A DNA stretch of 7,985 nucleotides from Pseudomonadota bacterium (GTDB lineage: Bacteria; Pseudomonadota; Gammaproteobacteria; Burkholderiales; Rhodocyclaceae). The stretch is from the NCBI GenBank assembly GCA_030917225.1, contig JAUPVD010000493.1, positions 1 through 7,985 of the forward strand, in the 5' to 3' direction. Within the stretch, counting starts at the first letter, position 1; each line of letters begins with the position of its first letter. This document shows, piece after piece, positions 5,882-7,985 of the stretch. The notes under the pieces are model-generated. The model was not told the origin of the DNA. It saw nothing but the letters and a program-made list of their open reading frames with translations, and did no database searches. The translations under genes were made by a program, and so were the position numbers.

Positions 5882-6580
5882 CTAGGCGGCCTTGGCGTTG
5901 CCTTTGATGTTTTCGGCAGCGACTTCGCGTGCGTGTATCTTGGCCAGCGCTTCACGGCCGGACACCAGATGGTCGTGCATCGCCTTCTCTGCACACTTCG
6001 GATCCTTGGCCTTGAAGCCGGCCATGATCAGCCGGTGCTCGTCGAGCGACTGCTGCAGACGGCCTTCCAGCGACAGCGAATGCAGACGGGTCAGCTTGAG
6101 CACCTTGCGCAGATCCTGAATCACCTGCATCAGCCAGCGGTTGTCGGCGAGTTCCTGAACGGCACGGTGGAATTCCTGGTTGGCTTCGAAAAAGCCTTCC
6201 TTGTTACCCGCAGTGGCGTGCTTTTCCAGCAGTGCGTGGATGGATTCCAGCCGTGCAATATCATCACTGCGTGCTTTCTGCGAGGCCTCGAAGGCGCAAC
6301 GGCCTTCCAGCATGGCCATCAGCGGGAAGATTTCATCCAGATCGCGCTCCGAGATTTCGGTGACGTAGCAGCCTCGGCGGGGCTTCAGCGTGACCAGACC
6401 TTCCGAGGCGAGCACCTTGAGCGCCTCACGCAGCGGCGTGCGGCTGATGCCGTAGTCGATGGCCAATGCCTGTTCATCGATCCAGGTGCCCGGCGGCAAT
6501 TCATGCGCAAAAATGCGCTGGCGAAGTCGCTCGGCGACTTCCTGATAAAGTGCGGTCTGGGCAATACGGGCTGGACTCAT
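5882..6580 (-). CDS. GntR-family transcriptional regulator, FCD (FadR) subfamily
   Basis: A 232-residue DNA-binding regulator. The N-terminal winged helix (about 8-76) holds the GntR signature: LYQEVAERLRQRI, LPPGTWIDEQALA, YGISRTPLREALKVLASEGLV, then RRGCYV. The C-terminal FCD ligand domain (about 80-215) keeps likely metal-binding residues, a conserved Asp in the first helix region and His138 (NQEFHRA), His182 (DEHRLIM) and His204 (MHDHL). FCD regulators usually sense organic acids or acyl-CoA-type metabolites; the ligand here is unknown. No ribosome site precedes the ATG, and a perfect TATAAT ends six bases before it, suggesting a leaderless RNA. Two palindromes overlap this promoter, consistent with autoregulation. 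The crotonase gene follows in the same operon. Confidence 0.92.
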   Translation of the reverse strand: MSPARIAQTALYQEVAERLRQRIFAHELPPGTWIDEQALAIDYGISRTPLREALKVLASEGLVTLKPRRGCYVTEISERDLDEIFPLMAMLEGRCAFEASQKARSDDIARLESIHALLEKHATAGNKEGFFEANQEFHRAVQELADNRWLMQVIQDLRKVLKLTRLHSLSLEGRLQQSLDEHRLIMAGFKAKDPKCAEKAMHDHLVSGREALAKIHAREVAAENIKGNAKAA

Positions 6581-6586
6581 CGGCGG

Positions 6587-6614
6587 ATTATACCTTGCAA
6601 GGGGAAACTTGCAT
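6587..6614 (-). promoter_or_regulatory. Promoter of the GntR regulator/crotonase operon
   Basis: A perfect TATAAT on the minus strand (6592-6587) is preceded by a weak -35 hexamer ATGCAA (6614-6609) at 16-base spacing. The expected RNA start, seven bases past the -10, is 6580, the A of the regulator ATG. The palindrome CCTTGCAAGG fills the spacer directly next to the -10, so a bound repressor would block the promoter. Confidence 0.6.
6593..6602. promoter_or_regulatory. Perfect palindrome CCTTGCAAGG, candidate GntR operator
   Basis: A 10-base perfect inverted repeat immediately upstream of the regulator's -10 element. A further TTGCA copy follows at 6609-6613. Its position suits autorepression by the GntR protein encoded beside it; binding is inferred. 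Confidence 0.4.
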
Positions 6615-6638
6615 TCATAATTATGGATAAAGTATTAT
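6609..6638 (+). promoter_or_regulatory. Candidate promoter of methylmalonyl-CoA mutase gene
   Basis: TTGCAT (6609-6614) and TATTAT (6633-6638) form a modest sigma-70-type promoter with 18-base spacing. The start would lie near 6645 and give a leader of about 130 bases. It is back-to-back with the regulator promoter, and the palindrome CATAATTATG lies in its spacer. Confidence 0.4.
6613..6628. promoter_or_regulatory. Palindrome around CATAATTATG, candidate operator
   Basis: CATAATTATG (6616-6625) is a perfect 10-base inverted repeat. It extends with one mismatched pair to ATTCATAATTATGGAT over 16 bases. It lies within the candidate mutase promoter and just upstream of the regulator promoter, so one bound protein could affect both directions. 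The AT-rich core also makes a chance palindrome or promoter DNA possible. Confidence 0.35.
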
Positions 6639-6739
6639 TGGAGGGAAATCACGGAGTGTCAAGCGCCAAAATGTCGTAGGCATGGCGTTGTCTTGGCCCT
6701 TCGATTAACCATTTGCCCAATAATGATGTTCGGCCCAAC

Positions 6740-6758
6740 GGGGTGGCGTGGCCACTCC
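6740..6758 (+). other. Hairpin in the mutase mRNA leader
   Basis: GGGGTGGC (6740-6747) pairs with GCCACTCC (6751-6758) over eight pairs, one of them G-U, with a three-base loop GTG. It ends ten bases before the GAGG ribosome site of the mutase gene. No T-run follows, so it is not a terminator. A role in translation or RNA stability is possible but unproven. Confidence 0.4.
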
Positions 6759-6777
6759 CGAATAGCGCGAGGTTCAT

Positions 6778-7985
6778 ATGTCCAACGAGAGCAATTCCAA
6801 CGCTGCCGGCTTTCCCGATTCCAAGAGTCTTGATGCCTGGCAAAAAGCAGCCGCCAAATCCGCCCCCGGCGGTAATGTCGAGGCACTGAACTGGATCACG
6901 CCGGAAGGCATCGTCGTCAAGCCGCTGTATACAAGGCAGGATGTGGATGGCCTTCAATATACGGATACCCTGCCCGGTTTTGCGCCCTTCGTGCGCGGCC
7001 CGCAGGCCACCATGTATGCGGCGCGTCCGTGGACCATTCGTCAGTACGCCGGTTTCTCCACTGCTGAAGCCTCGAACGCTTTCTACCGCAAGGCGCTGGC
7101 CGCTGGTGGTCAGGGCGTTTCGGTGGCCTTCGACCTGGCCACGCACCGTGGCTACGACTCGGACAATGCCCGCGTTGTCGGCGACGTTGGCAAGGCCGGC
7201 GTGGCGATCGACTCGGTCGAGGACATGAAGATCCTGTTCGACAGCATCCCGCTCGACAAGATTTCAGTCTCGATGACCATGAACGGCGCCGTGCTGCCGA
7301 TCCTCGCCGGCTACATCGTCGCCGCCGAGGAGCAGGGCGTTTCGCAGGACAAGCTGTCGGGGACCATCCAGAACGACATCCTCAAGGAGTTCATGGTCCG
7401 CAATACCTACATCTATCCGCCGAAGCCGTCGATGAAGATCATCGCCGACATTTTCGGCTACACGGCACAGCACATGCCGAAGTTCAACTCGATCTCGATT
7501 TCGGGTTATCACATTCAGGAAGCCGGTGCGAACCAGGCGATTGAGCTGGCCTTTACGCTGGCCGATGGCCGCGAATATGTGCGCACCGGTATTGCCTCGG
7601 GTCTGGACGTTGACGCCTTCGCCGGCCGTCTGTCGTTCTTCTGGGCCGTGGGCATGAATTTCTATCTGGAAATCGCCAAGATGCGTGCCGCACGCCTGCT
7701 CTGGCATCGGATCATGTCGGAATTCAATCCGAAGAGCGCCAAGTCGCTCATGCTGCGCACCCACTCGCCGACTTCAGGCTGGTCACTGACCGAGCAAGAC
7801 CCGTACAACAACGTCGTACGTACCACGATCGAAGCAATGGCAGCCGTATTCGGTGGCACCCAGTCGCTGCATACCAATGCACTGGATGAAGCCATTGCCC
7901 TGCCAACCGAATTCTCGGCACGTATTGCCCGCAACACGCAGCTGATCATTCAGGAAGAAACCCACATCACCAACGTGATCGACCC
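6778..7985 (+). CDS. scpA: Methylmalonyl-CoA mutase, large/catalytic chain, N-terminal 402 codons (cut by right edge)
   Basis: This adenosylcobalamin-dependent enzyme interconverts (R)-methylmalonyl-CoA and succinyl-CoA in propionate and branched-chain catabolism. The visible part is the substrate-binding TIM barrel; the C-terminal B12-binding domain lies beyond the edge. Highly conserved stretches are [19 protein letters not shown] from 77, [16 protein letters not shown] near 114-129, [37 protein letters not shown] and [11 protein letters not shown] near 241-251. The Tyr of TMY (residue 80) and His245 match Tyr89 and His244 of the Propionibacterium enzyme. That Tyr points to methylmalonyl-CoA, since isobutyryl-CoA mutases usually have Phe there. 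GAGG (6769-6772) lies five bases before the ATG. The gene diverges from the GntR regulator, its likely controller. The name could equally be mutB or mcm. Confidence 0.95.
   Translation, partial: MSNESNSNAAGFPDSKSLDAWQKAAAKSAPGGNVEALNWITPEGIVVKPLYTRQDVDGLQYTDTLPGFAPFVRGPQATMYAARPWTIRQYAGFSTAEASNAFYRKALAAGGQGVSVAFDLATHRGYDSDNARVVGDVGKAGVAIDSVEDMKILFDSIPLDKISVSMTMNGAVLPILAGYIVAAEEQGVSQDKLSGTIQNDILKEFMVRNTYIYPPKPSMKIIADIFGYTAQHMPKFNSISISGYHIQEAGANQAIELAFTLADGREYVRTGIASGLDVDAFAGRLSFFWAVGMNFYLEIAKMRAARLLWHRIMSEFNPKSAKSLMLRTHSPTSGWSLTEQDPYNNVVRTTIEAMAAVFGGTQSLHTNALDEAIALPTEFSARIARNTQLIIQEETHITNVID

Noticed and set aside
5558..6679. Long plus-strand open frame of 373 codons opposite the crotonase and GntR genes
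   Set aside because: It is antisense to two well-recognised genes, has no recognisable domain and is explained by high GC content and codon bias of the real strand.
6656..6679. Seven-codon upstream reading frame starting GTG, after GGAGGG, in the mutase leader
   Set aside because: The predicted RNA start falls within its would-be ribosome site, and frames this short are expected by chance.
6751..6757. GCCACTC, similar to the GCCACTG element of cobalamin riboswitches, before the mutase gene
   Set aside because: No B12 box or other riboswitch elements surround it; it is simply one arm of a small hairpin.
6926..6933. TGTATACA palindrome resembling some GntR/FCD operators
   Set aside because: It lies inside the mutase coding region at a conserved Leu-Tyr-Thr stretch, so protein constraint explains it; position downstream of the start makes an operator less likely.

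Overview
The window looks like chromosomal DNA from a GC-rich betaproteobacterium. A Rhodocyclales-type organism is the best guess, but genus cannot be fixed from sequence alone. Support comes from the order coiled-coil protein / zapA / 6S RNA / EVE-domain gene, a proteobacterial cobalamin riboswitch, and high-GC coding with typical proteobacterial codon use. No insertion sequence, CRISPR array, tRNA, rRNA or phage gene is visible. This is mostly core-type genome, and the interest lies in its regulatory DNA and RNA.

Left part (1-2990, minus strand): a cobalamin riboswitch (about 2631-2830) precedes btuB, an outer-membrane vitamin B12 receptor. A second TonB-dependent receptor follows 12 bases later and runs off the left edge. 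The two cistrons probably form one B12-repressed transcript. The region upstream of the riboswitch also holds a good CRP-type site and divergent promoters.

Middle part (2950-5092, plus strand): a promoter fires into a small coiled-coil protein of the TIGR02449 type, apparently with no leader, followed by zapA (Z-ring assembly), 6S RNA and a strong intrinsic terminator. After the terminator come an EVE-domain protein and a TauE/SafE-family permease, joined by a 4-base overlap.

Right part (5096-7985): on the minus strand, a GntR/FCD-type regulator is followed by a crotonase-fold protein that ends 3 bases from the convergent permease gene. Divergent from the regulator, across a 197-base control region with two perfect palindromes, starts the large subunit of methylmalonyl-CoA mutase (scpA/mutB), cut by the right edge.

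Two B12-linked functions therefore lie in one window: uptake (btuB under a riboswitch) and use (the adenosylcobalamin-dependent mutase). The regulator probably controls itself, the crotonase and the mutase in response to an acyl-CoA or organic acid, but its ligand is unknown. I see no clearly new type of system. The best leads are the control elements and the unusual active site of the crotonase.
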